Shown piece by piece: positions 23,993 to 33,274 of a DNA stretch of 64,000 nucleotides; the stretch's first letter is position 1; each line of letters starts with the position of its first letter. This DNA is from Bacteroides sp. OF04-15BH (lineage in GTDB: Bacteria; Bacteroidota; Bacteroidia; Bacteroidales; Bacteroidaceae), in the NCBI RefSeq assembly GCF_003477995.1, contig NZ_QUEM01000017.1, positions 13,866 through 77,865 on the forward strand, read 5' to 3'. Under the pieces are notes generated by a model that saw only the letters and a program-made list of their open reading frames with translations, was not told the origin of the DNA and did not search any database. The translations under genes were made by a program, and so were the position numbers.

Positions 23993-24636
23993 TGGAAAAA
24001 ATAGCGCTGAAGAATGTCTTGCCCGAGGTCTTTGCGACTCGGGATGACATTCAGAGTGAGATTTGGCACAAGGAAGTTTTATTGGAGAAGGGGAAAGTTT
24101 ATTTGATTGAGGCAAACTCCGGAACCGGTAAATCTTCCCTGTGCAGTTATATCACAGGGTATAGAAGAGATTATCAGGGTATTATTGATTTTGACGGGAG
24201 CAACATCCGTAACCTTAAGATTAAGGACTGGGCCCGTCTGCGCCGTGAGTCGTTGAGTATTCTTTTTCAGGAACTTCGTTTGTTTCCGGAGTTGACGGCT
24301 TATGAGAATGTCAGCATTAAAAACGGGTTGACCAGATTCAAGCCTCAGAAAGAAATTCATGCCTGGTTCGAAGCTTTGGGTATTGAAGATAAAATAAATA
24401 CCAAGGTGGGGCTGATGAGTTTCGGACAGCAGCAAAGAGTGGCGATGATCCGTTCTCTGGTTCAGCCTTTTGATTTCCTTTTGGCGGATGAGCCCATCAG
24501 TCATTTGGATGAGAATAACAGTCGGATTATGGCCGAATTGATGATGACAGAGGCCCGCAGACAAGGTGCGAGTGTCATTGTGACCAGCATCGGCAAACAC
24601 ATGGATTTAAATTACGATAAAGTATTCAAATTATGA
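23992..24636 (+). CDS. ABC transporter ATP-binding protein (LolD/FtsE-like)
   Basis: This 214-aa ATPase has the Walker A ANSGTGKSS (Ala at the usual first Gly), Q-loop LFQELRLFP, signature MSFGQQQRVAMIR (in place of LSGGQ) and Walker B FLLADEPISHLDE. The size and order match LolD/FtsE/MacB-type stand-alone ATPases. It overlaps the permease gene by 4 bases. The substrate is unknown; the pairing with a single 4-TM FtsX-like permease suggests mechanotransmission or lipoprotein handling rather than solute uptake. Confidence 0.85.
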   Translation: MEKIALKNVLPEVFATRDDIQSEIWHKEVLLEKGKVYLIEANSGTGKSSLCSYITGYRRDYQGIIDFDGSNIRNLKIKDWARLRRESLSILFQELRLFPELTAYENVSIKNGLTRFKPQKEIHAWFEALGIEDKINTKVGLMSFGQQQRVAMIRSLVQPFDFLLADEPISHLDENNSRIMAELMMTEARRQGASVIVTSIGKHMDLNYDKVFKL

Positions 24637-25841
24637 ATTTGGTTTGGAAATTGTTGCGCCAGCATATCAGTAAGCCTCAATTGGCAGGATTCTTTTTTGC
24701 CAACTTGCTGGGAATGTTGATTGTTTTGTTGAGTTTGCAGTTCTATAATGACGTAGTTCCTGTGTTTACTCAAGGAGACAGTTTTATCAAAAAAGAATTT
24801 TTGATCGTCTCAAAACGTATTTCTGTGGCTCACTCGTTTTCTTCTTCAGCCAGCGCCTTTAAAGATGCGGAAGTGAAGGAGATGGAAGCACAGCGTTTTA
24901 CGAAATCGGTAGGAACATTCAATTCCAGTCAGTATCATGTAGATGCCAGCATGGGATTGGCCGGAATGCCGGCATTGCGGACAGAATTGTTCTTCGAGTC
25001 TGTTCCGGATGCTTTTGTAGATACGGACCTTTCGCAGTGGAAGTTCGACCAGCAGCACGGGGTAATTCCCATTATTCTGCCCAAGAACTATCTTACTATC
25101 TATAATTTCGGTTTTGCACAAAGTCGTTCGTTGCCGAAAATGTCTGAAGGACTGATTGGTGCCATTGACCTGATGATTCATATCCGTGGTAACGGTAAGG
25201 AGGCATATTACAAAGGAAAAGTGATTGGGTTCAGTACACGCTTAAACACAATCCTGGTTCCGGAATCATTTTTGAAATGGAGCAATCAGGAATATGCGCC
25301 AGAAGCGGATACGGCTCCATCCCGTCTGATTGTGGAAGTGAAAAATCCGACAGATGATGCCATAGCCACTTATTTCAAGAAGAAGAATTATGAAACGGAT
25401 GATGACAAGCTGGATGCCGGAAAAACAACCTTTTTCCTGAAGATGGTTTCCGGAATCATCATGGGTGTCGGTTTGTTGATCAGCGCCCTGTCTTTTTATA
25501 TCCTGATGCTGAGCATTTATCTTCTGGTGGAAAAGAATACACAGAAACTGGAAAATCTTCTGTTGATAGGTTATACTCCTCAAAGAGTATCTTTCCCTTA
25601 TCAGGCTTTAACTGTAGGTATGAATGCTCTGGTGCTGTGCTTGTCACTGGTCTTTCTGTTTTGGATAAGATCTTATTACATGGATATGCTCTATCAGATT
25701 TTTCCACAGATGAAAGAAGGAAGCATGTTGCCGGCCTATCTGTTGGGTGGGGGACTGTTTTTGATTGTCAGCATCATTAATGTTTGGGCAGTTCATCGTA
25801 AGGTGATTGCAATCTGGTATAGAAAGGGTGTAAGATTATGA
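24633..25841 (+). CDS. ABC transporter permease (FtsX/LolC-like)
   Basis: This 402-aa protein has one N-terminal TM helix (about residues 20-42), a large extracytoplasmic domain (about 43-265), then three TM helices (about 270-300, 325-347, 366-388). This is the FtsX/MacB-type topology. It overlaps both the ATPase gene and the following kinase gene by 4 bases. The substrate is unknown. With the DUF4836 protein it forms a three-gene envelope module. Confidence 0.75.
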   Translation: MNLVWKLLRQHISKPQLAGFFFANLLGMLIVLLSLQFYNDVVPVFTQGDSFIKKEFLIVSKRISVAHSFSSSASAFKDAEVKEMEAQRFTKSVGTFNSSQYHVDASMGLAGMPALRTELFFESVPDAFVDTDLSQWKFDQQHGVIPIILPKNYLTIYNFGFAQSRSLPKMSEGLIGAIDLMIHIRGNGKEAYYKGKVIGFSTRLNTILVPESFLKWSNQEYAPEADTAPSRLIVEVKNPTDDAIATYFKKKNYETDDDKLDAGKTTFFLKMVSGIIMGVGLLISALSFYILMLSIYLLVEKNTQKLENLLLIGYTPQRVSFPYQALTVGMNALVLCLSLVFLFWIRSYYMDMLYQIFPQMKEGSMLPAYLLGGGLFLIVSIINVWAVHRKVIAIWYRKGVRL

Positions 25842-27328
25842 TGAATTTACTGAATTTATACAAGACCTGGAAACAGGAGGAGCCGGCGCGTGTCGAAGCA
25901 TTGGCAGGGGCTGGCAGCAACCGGAAATATTATCGTTTGTTTGACGCGGGCGGCAACACGGTGATTGGAGTTATCGGGACTTCACCCGAAGAAAACCGGG
26001 CATTTGTCTATCTGAGCGGTTTCTTTGCTTCGCAAGGAGTTTCCGTTCCCGAGATTCTGGCCGTAGATGATTCGTGCGACTGTTATCTGCAGACGGACTT
26101 AGGTAGTTTAAGTCTGTATGATGCTCTGGCGAACGGACGTAAAAACGGCGGAAAGTATGACGACCGTGAACGAGAATTATTGAAACGCACAATAAAGGAA
26201 CTTCCGAAACTGCAATATTGCGCCCGTAACGGATTGGATTTTTCACTCTGTTATCCTTTGCCTGAGATGAATCGGGAGGCTGTCATGTTTGATTTGAATT
26301 ATTTCAAATATTGTTTTTTGAAGCCTAGTGGAGTGGAGTTTCATGAGATGAGGCTGGAAGAGGATTTTTACCGTTTGTCCGATGATTTGCTGGACGAATC
26401 CTCCCAAACTTTTCTCTATCGTGATTTTCAGGCCCGCAATGTGATGCTTCATCCAGACGGCTCTCCTTGTTTTATCGATTATCAGGGAGGTAGAAAAGGC
26501 CCGCGGGAATACGATGTGGCCAGTTTTCTATGGCAGGCTTCCGCGCATTATACGCCCGAATTGCGCGAAGAATTAATCCAGACCTATTTGGAGGCCTTGC
26601 AGCCGTATGAGACGGTTGATTCGGAACATTTTCACAAACGTCTGAATCTTTTTGTCCTGTTCCGGACTTTACAGGTATTGGGAGCTTATGGCCTGCGTGG
26701 CTATTGTGAACATAAACAGTATTTCATAGACAGTATTCCTTATGCGTTGGACAATCTGCGCGGGTTATTGGAGCAGGAAATCTGTACCTATCCTTATTTG
26801 AGACAGATACTCTGGAATCTGGTAAATGCACCCCGTTTTTGTGAAAAGAAATCTGATAGCGGCAAGTCTCTTTCGGAAGAAAAGAAGACAGTCTTTCCAA
26901 AGGAGAATCTTTCCGCATTGAAAATTGATGTGCTGAGCTTTTCATATCGCAAGGGAATACCCGAAGATCCTACCGGAAATGGGGGAGGCTATGTCTTTGA
27001 CTGTCGTGCGGTGCATAATCCCGGAAAATATGAACCTTACAAGAAGTTGACCGGACTGGATGAGCCGGTAATTCGTTTTTTGGAGGATGACGGAGAAATC
27101 TTGAAATTCCTGGATTCAGTTTATACATTGGCTGATGCGCATGTAGAACGCTATTTACAGCGCAGATTTACCCATCTGATGTTCTGTTTCGGATGTACCG
27201 GCGGGCAGCATCGCAGTGTTTACTCGGCGCAGCATCTGGCAGTGCATCTTCATGAGAAATATGGCATAGAGGTCCATGTCTGTCATCGTGAGCAGGGAGT
27301 CAATACGGTATTTATGGCAAACAAATAA
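25838..27328 (+). CDS. AmgK-like sugar kinase fused to RapZ C-terminal domain
   Basis: This 496-aa protein has two modules. Residues about 1-340 are an aminoglycoside-phosphotransferase fold kinase: the catalytic loop YRDFQARNVM (Asp and Asn kept, Tyr in place of His) and the metal-binding IDYQGGRKGPREYDVASF resemble AmgK, the anomeric MurNAc/GlcNAc kinase. Residues about 360-496 are a RapZ C-terminal domain (SFSYRKGIPED, LTGLDEPV, FGCTGGQHRSV, CHREQG), which in E. coli RapZ binds glucosamine-6-phosphate. The next gene is a MurU-like nucleotidyltransferase. Together they suggest peptidoglycan-sugar recycling, with amino-sugar control built into the kinase. Both homologies are clear; the role is inferred. 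Confidence 0.82.
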   Translation: MMNLLNLYKTWKQEEPARVEALAGAGSNRKYYRLFDAGGNTVIGVIGTSPEENRAFVYLSGFFASQGVSVPEILAVDDSCDCYLQTDLGSLSLYDALANGRKNGGKYDDRERELLKRTIKELPKLQYCARNGLDFSLCYPLPEMNREAVMFDLNYFKYCFLKPSGVEFHEMRLEEDFYRLSDDLLDESSQTFLYRDFQARNVMLHPDGSPCFIDYQGGRKGPREYDVASFLWQASAHYTPELREELIQTYLEALQPYETVDSEHFHKRLNLFVLFRTLQVLGAYGLRGYCEHKQYFIDSIPYALDNLRGLLEQEICTYPYLRQILWNLVNAPRFCEKKSDSGKSLSEEKKTVFPKENLSALKIDVLSFSYRKGIPEDPTGNGGGYVFDCRAVHNPGKYEPYKKLTGLDEPVIRFLEDDGEILKFLDSVYTLADAHVERYLQRRFTHLMFCFGCTGGQHRSVYSAQHLAVHLHEKYGIEVHVCHREQGVNTVFMANK

Positions 27329-27338
27329 AGGAGAAAAT

Positions 27339-28073
27339 ATGAAAGCGATGATTTTTGCAGCGGGGCTGGGTACCCGTCTGCGTCCTTTGACCGATCGGAT
27401 TCCCAAGGCTTTGATACCTGTGGGAGGAACCCCTTTATTGGATCTCTTGGTGCGCAAAATGACATCTGCCGGAGTGACGGATATCGTGGTTAATGTGCAC
27501 CATCATGCCGATATGATGAAACAGCATATTAAGACCTTGCAAGGGGAAGGACCGCATTTGTGGGTCAGTGATGAAACACAGGAGTTGCTGGATACCGGAG
27601 GAGGGATAAAGAAGGCGTCCGCCTATTTCGCTCAGGATGATGCTCCTTTTCTGGTACATAATGTCGATATCCTGTCGAATGTGGATTTAAAGGCATTTTA
27701 TGAAGAAGGAAAGGCCTTTGATGCTGCACTGCTGGTTAGTGAGCGTTCCACCTTCCGTTATCTGCTGTTTGATGAAACCGGCCGTTTGAAAGGATGGATT
27801 AATGAGAAAACCGGTCAGATCAAGTCACCTTATCCGGATTTGGACCCGAAGGCATGTAAAAAATATGCTTTTTCCGGAATTCATCTTTTTTCTCCCGGAT
27901 TGTTTCCTCTTCTGGCAGAGTGGCCTGATAAATTTTCCATCATAGACTTCTATCTGTCTGTCTGTGACCGGGTACATATTCAGGGCATTTTCCATTCGGA
28001 TTTGAAACTGATGGATATCGGAAAGCCGGAAACTCTTCCTTTGGCAGGAGATTTCTTGAAGGGCATCATGTGA
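27339..28073 (+). CDS. nucleotidyltransferase family protein (MurU-like)
   Basis: This 244-aa sugar-1-phosphate nucleotidyltransferase starts [19 protein letters not shown], with the activator Lys in [34 protein letters not shown] and VHNVDIL (Asp). This pattern fits MurU (MurNAc-1-phosphate uridylyltransferase) and related enzymes. ATG 27339 is chosen because the longer frame runs into the kinase gene. It lies 10 bases after the AmgK-RapZ fusion, the same gene pairing as amgK-murU, which turns recycled MurNAc into UDP-MurNAc. Confidence 0.85.
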   Translation: MKAMIFAAGLGTRLRPLTDRIPKALIPVGGTPLLDLLVRKMTSAGVTDIVVNVHHHADMMKQHIKTLQGEGPHLWVSDETQELLDTGGGIKKASAYFAQDDAPFLVHNVDILSNVDLKAFYEEGKAFDAALLVSERSTFRYLLFDETGRLKGWINEKTGQIKSPYPDLDPKACKKYAFSGIHLFSPGLFPLLAEWPDKFSIIDFYLSVCDRVHIQGIFHSDLKLMDIGKPETLPLAGDFLKGIM

Positions 28074-28090
28074 GAACAATCTTTTTTTTG

Positions 28091-28098
28091 TATATTTG
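28091..28098 (+). promoter_or_regulatory. -7 element of guaA
   Basis: TATATTTG, 27 bases before ATG 28126. An alternative ATG at 28096 lies inside this box, which supports the downstream start. Confidence 0.5.
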
Positions 28099-28125
28099 CA
28101 GACAAATCAGATAAATATCCTTTTT

Positions 28126-29649
28126 ATGCAACAAAAAATCATTATTTTGGATTTTGGTTCACAGACGACTCAGCTGATTGGCCGTCGTGTACGTGAATTG
28201 GATACATTCTGTGAGATTCTTCCTTATAACAAGTTTCCTAAGAATGATCCTTCTGTAATCGGTGTAATCCTGAGCGGTTCGCCTTTTAGCGTATATGACG
28301 AGAAGGCGTTTAAGATTGAACTGGATGAAATCCGCGGTAAATATCCGATTCTTGGTATTTGTTATGGTGCTCAGTTTATGAGTTACGCCTTGGGCGGCAA
28401 GGTGGAGCCGGCTGAAAGTCGTGAATACGGTCGTGCCAACCTGCAGAGCTTTGATCATGAGAATCCTTTGTTCAAAGGATTTGATGAGCATTCTCAGGTT
28501 TGGATGAGTCATGGTGATACCATTACTGCACTGCCGGAGGGCTTTAAGGTTATTGCTTCGACAGACAAAGTGGTTAATGCAGCATATCAGGCTGAGGGAG
28601 AACCGTTGTGGGGCGTACAGTTCCATCCGGAAGTATTCCACTCTGTTCAGGGTTCTTTGTTGCTGAAAAACTTTGTGGTAGATATCTGTGGCGGTAAGCA
28701 GGACTGGAGTGCTGCATCATTTGTGGAGACTACTGTTGCCGAGTTGAAGGAACAGTTGGGAAATGACCGTGTTATTCTGGGATTAAGCGGTGGCGTTGAT
28801 TCTTCTGTTGCTGCTGTATTGCTGAATAAGGCCATTGGAAAGAATCTGACTTGTATCTTTGTGGATCATGGTATGCTCCGCAAAAACGAGTTCAAGAATG
28901 TGATGCACGATTATGAGTGCCTGGGACTGAACGTAATTGGTGTGGATGCCAGCGAAAAGTTCTTCAAGGATTTGGAAGGAGTTACCGATCCGGAGCAGAA
29001 GCGAAAGATTATCGGTCGCGATTTCATCGAAGTATTTGATGCTGAGGCACACAAGATTACCGATGCAAAATGGTTGGCTCAGGGTACTATCTATCCAGAC
29101 CGTATCGAGAGTCTGAATATTACCGGAAAGACGATCAAGAGTCATCACAATGTAGGTGGTCTGCCAGAAGAGATGAACCTGAAACTTTGCGAGCCTTTGC
29201 AGTGGCTGTTTAAGGATGAAGTGCGCAAGGTAGGTCGCGAATTGGGTATGCCGGAGCATCTGATTACCCGTCATCCATTCCCGGGACCGGGTCTGGCAGT
29301 GCGTATCCTGGGTGATATCACTCCGGAAAAGGTACGTATCCTGCAGGATGCGGATGATATCTTTATTCAGGGACTGCGCGATTGGAACCTGTATGATCAG
29401 GTATGGCAGGCAGGAGTGATTCTGCTTCCGATCAAGAGCGTGGGCGTAATGGGTGACGAGCGTACTTACGAGCGTGCAGTTGCCTTGCGTGCGGTAACCA
29501 GTACCGATGCCATGACCGCAGACTGGGCTCATTTGCCTTATGAATTTATGGCTAAGGTAAGCAATGATATTATTAATAAGGTGAAGGGTGTTAATAGAGT
29601 ATGCTATGACATTTCTTCAAAACCACCTGCCACAATTGAGTGGGAGTAA
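28126..29649 (+). CDS. guaA: GMP synthase (glutamine-hydrolysing)
   Basis: This 507-aa enzyme converts XMP, ATP and glutamine to GMP. The N-terminal class I amidotransferase domain has GICYGAQFM (nucleophile Cys) and QFHPEV (His/Glu). The ATP-pyrophosphatase domain has the P-loop [13 protein letters not shown], and the C-terminal dimerisation domain ends KPPATIEWE. Full length. It is monocistronic, with a long hairpin downstream. Confidence 0.98.
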   Translation: MQQKIIILDFGSQTTQLIGRRVRELDTFCEILPYNKFPKNDPSVIGVILSGSPFSVYDEKAFKIELDEIRGKYPILGICYGAQFMSYALGGKVEPAESREYGRANLQSFDHENPLFKGFDEHSQVWMSHGDTITALPEGFKVIASTDKVVNAAYQAEGEPLWGVQFHPEVFHSVQGSLLLKNFVVDICGGKQDWSAASFVETTVAELKEQLGNDRVILGLSGGVDSSVAAVLLNKAIGKNLTCIFVDHGMLRKNEFKNVMHDYECLGLNVIGVDASEKFFKDLEGVTDPEQKRKIIGRDFIEVFDAEAHKITDAKWLAQGTIYPDRIESLNITGKTIKSHHNVGGLPEEMNLKLCEPLQWLFKDEVRKVGRELGMPEHLITRHPFPGPGLAVRILGDITPEKVRILQDADDIFIQGLRDWNLYDQVWQAGVILLPIKSVGVMGDERTYERAVALRAVTSTDAMTADWAHLPYEFMAKVSNDIINKVKGVNRVCYDISSKPPATIEWE

Positions 29650-29652
29650 AGA

Positions 29653-29700
29653 AATAGGATACAGACCGGGACAGATTTTCGGTCTGTATCCTATTCTTAT
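29653..29700 (+). terminator. hairpin after guaA
   Basis: 15-bp perfect arms (29653-29667 and 29681-29695) with a 13-base loop. The following T-run is weak (CTTAT), so termination may be partial. Confidence 0.6.
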
Positions 29701-29786
29701 AGAATCATAAAGGTTCCATTTGTCGTTCGTTTGACAAAATATTAGTCTGGTTGAATTTTGAGATTGATTTTTTTAATGATATTTTT

Positions 29787-29835
29787 CCCAGATTTTGGAA
29801 CGTATATGAAAAGATTTTATTAAATTTGCAGTGAA
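29787..29835 (+). promoter_or_regulatory. probable promoter of tiny lipoprotein and gap
   Basis: TAAATTTG at 29822-29829 lies 20 bases before the small lipoprotein ATG. TTTTGG about 23 bases upstream is a poorly spaced -33 candidate. The rest of 29700-29786 is AT-rich with no other signal that I can read. Confidence 0.45.
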
Positions 29836-29849
29836 TAAAATTAGGGTAA

Positions 29850-29939
29850 ATGGGACGTGCATATTACATCTGTATTATAGTTCTGTCGGCTGTTTTACTT
29901 ATGTCATGTGGAGCGGCTCACTACTGTAATTGCGGCTGA
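29850..29939 (+). CDS. 29-residue lipoprotein
   Basis: Positions 29850-29939 encode MGRAYYICIIVLSAVLLMSC followed by a nine-residue mature tail GAAHYCNCG. There is an Arg near the start, a hydrophobic core, and a lipobox LMSC with the acceptor Cys at residue 20. The mature tail has two further cysteines. It has its own -7 box (TAAATTTG) 20 bases upstream and lies 73 bases before gap. No homologue comes to mind. The signal peptide plus lipobox is a strong coding signature for so short an ORF, but conservation has not been checked. Confidence 0.55.
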   Translation: MGRAYYICIIVLSAVLLMSCGAAHYCNCG

Positions 29940-30000
29940 TATTTCGGCCTTTCAAAGTAATTCGAGATTAATAATTTATATTCTAACCTTTAATTTTTAA

Positions 30001-31023
<1,023 letters not shown>

Positions 31024-31043
31024 TAAATCGTATCCAATAAATG

Positions 31044-31076
31044 AAGCCACTCAGTTTGCCTGAGTGGCTTTTTTTT
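31044..31076 (+). terminator. terminator of gap
   Basis: AAGCCACTCAG (31044-31054), loop TTTGC, CTGAGTGGCTT (31060-31070), then a run of T's. The loop also supplies the -33 box of the next gene's promoter. Confidence 0.9.
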
Positions 31077-31085
31077 GTATTTTTG
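31055..31085 (+). promoter_or_regulatory. promoter nested in the gap terminator
   Basis: TTTG (31055-31058), the terminator loop, is followed by a 19-base spacer and TATTTTTG (31078-31085), a full match to the Bacteroidetes promoter consensus. It shows that the true start of the next gene is ATG 31105, not ATG 31075, which overlaps the promoter. Confidence 0.7.
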
Positions 31086-31104
31086 CAGCGCAAAATTTGA
31101 AGAA

Positions 31105-32283
31105 ATGAATAGAAAAAGACTGAAAGAGGCATTGTTACAGCGTAAAACAGCAGAAGGCTTTGTTTTTATAATAGTTTTCCTGGCTGTATTTACATACATC
31201 GGGAATATTATGGGGCTTTCCAATATGCTCAATACCATCATGAATACGGCGCATGACCTTCTGTTGCAAACTGTATTCTATTTGATGGGAGTTGTTGTTC
31301 TTTCTGGTGCTTTAAGCCGACTGTTTATCGAGTTTGGAGTTGTACGTATTATGGAATTCCTGTTTGGACGCCTGATGAAGCCCCTGTTCGGACTTCCGGG
31401 TGTTGCTGTTCTGGGAGCCATAATGCCTTTCCTTTCGGATAATCCGGCAGTGCTTACCCTGGCTAAGGATCAAAATTTCAGTCGCTATTTCAAGAAATAT
31501 CAGTTCGTTTCTTTTATCAATTTCGGAACTGCCTTTGGTATGGGATTGATTGTATTGGTCTTCATGCTGGGAAAAGGTTATGCTGTAGAGCCCTTGATTG
31601 GTATTCTGGGAGCAATCGGAGGATGTATTCTTTCTACCCGTTTCTTTCAGAAAATGCTGATAGCCAAGGATCCTTCTTATCTGGAAGCAATGCCGGTAGT
31701 CAGTGAAGAAAAAAAAGAAACGCGTACTCACGAAGAACAGCGTGCGGAAGTGTTGCAGGCTAAGGAAAGTACCTTTATCCGTTTTTTGAATGCTTTGCTG
31801 GACGGAGGAAAAAATGGTGTGGAGCTGGGACTGGCAATTATTCCCGGAGTCATTATTATCTCTACTGCTGTTTTTATCCTGACTTTCGGTCCTGGTCCTT
31901 CCGGTGTCTATGATGGTTCTCCTTATCAGGGTATTGCCTTGTTGCCGGATCTGGCCGGAAGAATTAATTTTATTTTCGACTGGCTTTTTGGTTTCAAGCA
32001 TCCGGAGCTGGTGGCTTTTCCGATAACTTCACTGGGAACGGTAGGAGCAGCTTTGGGACAGGTGCCCTTATTTATTTCTCAAGGATTTCTTGACGGAAAT
32101 GCGGTTGCTGTTTTTACTGCCATGGGAATCAGTTGGAGTGGCTTCTTGTCAACCTATTCGGCCATATTTGATGCCATCGGTTATCGGAATCTGACTTCAA
32201 AAGCTATGGGAATCCATTTGGCCAGTGGCTTGATAGCCGGTGTTTTTGCTCATTTACTCTATTTGTTGTACGCACTTTTTTAA
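31105..32283 (+). CDS. nucleoside-recognition (Gate) domain membrane protein
   Basis: This 392-aa polytopic membrane protein has two Gate-domain halves. The first is VFYLMGVVVLSGALSRLFIEFGVV with FLSDNPAVLTLAKD; the second is GVELGLAIIPGVIIISTAVF with AFPITSLGTVGAALG. A hydrophilic charged loop lies between them (about residues 190-230). It resembles the SpmA/SpmB and nucleoside-transporter gate families. In Bacteroidetes its substrate is unknown. Seven bases separate it from miaA, so they are probably co-transcribed. Confidence 0.75.
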   Translation: MNRKRLKEALLQRKTAEGFVFIIVFLAVFTYIGNIMGLSNMLNTIMNTAHDLLLQTVFYLMGVVVLSGALSRLFIEFGVVRIMEFLFGRLMKPLFGLPGVAVLGAIMPFLSDNPAVLTLAKDQNFSRYFKKYQFVSFINFGTAFGMGLIVLVFMLGKGYAVEPLIGILGAIGGCILSTRFFQKMLIAKDPSYLEAMPVVSEEKKETRTHEEQRAEVLQAKESTFIRFLNALLDGGKNGVELGLAIIPGVIIISTAVFILTFGPGPSGVYDGSPYQGIALLPDLAGRINFIFDWLFGFKHPELVAFPITSLGTVGAALGQVPLFISQGFLDGNAVAVFTAMGISWSGFLSTYSAIFDAIGYRNLTSKAMGIHLASGLIAGVFAHLLYLLYALF

Positions 32284-32290
32284 AACATCT

Positions 32291-33208
32291 ATGAAATACG
32301 ATATGATAACCATTCTGGGACCTACAGCTTCGGGAAAAACTCCTTTGGCTGCTCATCTGGCTGTCCGTCTGGATGCTGAGATTATCAGTGCAGACAGTCG
32401 TCAGGTGTACCGTAGAATGGATTTGGGAACAGGAAAGGATTTGGACGACTATTGTGTTTCCGGAAAGCAGATTCCCTATCATTTAATAGATATCTGCGAA
32501 CCCGGTACGCAATATAATGTCTATGAATATCAGAATGATTTCAAGAATGTTTATCAGGATTTAAAGGACAGAAACGAGTTGCCGGTTCTTTGCGGAGGAA
32601 CAGGACTTTACCTGGAATCCGTCTTACGAGGTTACCGAATGGATTCTGTTCCAGAGAATCCACAGTTGCGTCAGGCCTTATCCGATAAAACTCTGGAGGA
32701 GCTGACATGTATATTGAGTACTTATAAGAGTCTTCATAATAAAACAGATGTTGATTCTGTAAAGCGCGCCATCCGTGCTATAGAGATTGCGGATTATTAT
32801 CAGAAAAATCCGGTCGTTCAGACAGAGATTCCTTCAATTAACTCTTTGGTTATAGGTATAGATATTCCCAGAGAATTGCGTCGCCAAAGAATTTCCGATC
32901 GTCTGAAACAGCGTTTGGATGAAGGAATGGTAGATGAAGTACGTTCTCTTTTGTCAGAAGGAATTCCTGCCGAGAATCTGATTTATTATGGTCTGGAATA
33001 TAAATTCCTGACAAATTATGTTTTGGGAAACCTTACCTATGAAGAGATGTATCACCAGTTGGAGATTGCCATTCATCAGTTTGCCAAGCGACAGATGACC
33101 TGGTTCCGGGGAATGGAGCGAAGAGGAATTGAAATTCATTGGGTTGATGGTACTCTTCCTATGGATCAGAAGTTGCAAAAAATAGAGGAACTTTATCTTC
33201 GGGAATAA
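32291..33208 (+). CDS. miaA: tRNA dimethylallyltransferase
   Basis: This 305-aa enzyme adds an isopentenyl group to A37 of tRNAs reading UNN codons. It has the P-loop GPTASGKTPLA, the ISADSRQVYRRMDLGTGK motif, LIDICEPGTQYNVYEYQ, the GGTGLYLESVLRG substrate loop and the C-terminal YGLEYK...FAKRQMTWFRG motif. ATG 32291 gives the usual N-terminus; the longer frame from 32240 is out of frame within the preceding gene. Bacteroidetes often carry a second MiaA elsewhere. Confidence 0.93.
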   Translation: MKYDMITILGPTASGKTPLAAHLAVRLDAEIISADSRQVYRRMDLGTGKDLDDYCVSGKQIPYHLIDICEPGTQYNVYEYQNDFKNVYQDLKDRNELPVLCGGTGLYLESVLRGYRMDSVPENPQLRQALSDKTLEELTCILSTYKSLHNKTDVDSVKRAIRAIEIADYYQKNPVVQTEIPSINSLVIGIDIPRELRRQRISDRLKQRLDEGMVDEVRSLLSEGIPAENLIYYGLEYKFLTNYVLGNLTYEEMYHQLEIAIHQFAKRQMTWFRGMERRGIEIHWVDGTLPMDQKLQKIEELYLRE

Positions 33209-33222
33209 AAAAGAGGTTTTTC

Positions 33223-33254
33223 TTGCACATTTTTCTTTCTTTTGTGTAACTTTG
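33223..33254 (+). promoter_or_regulatory. promoter of the lipid-kinase homologue
   Basis: TTG (33223-33225), 21-base spacer, TAACTTTG (33247-33254), 20 bases before ATG 33275. Confidence 0.6.
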
Positions 33255-33274
33255 TGGCACTAAAACAGCTTTAT

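Noticed and set aside
28783..29532. 249-codon open frame on the minus strand
   Set aside because: Antisense to guaA; no protein-like features.
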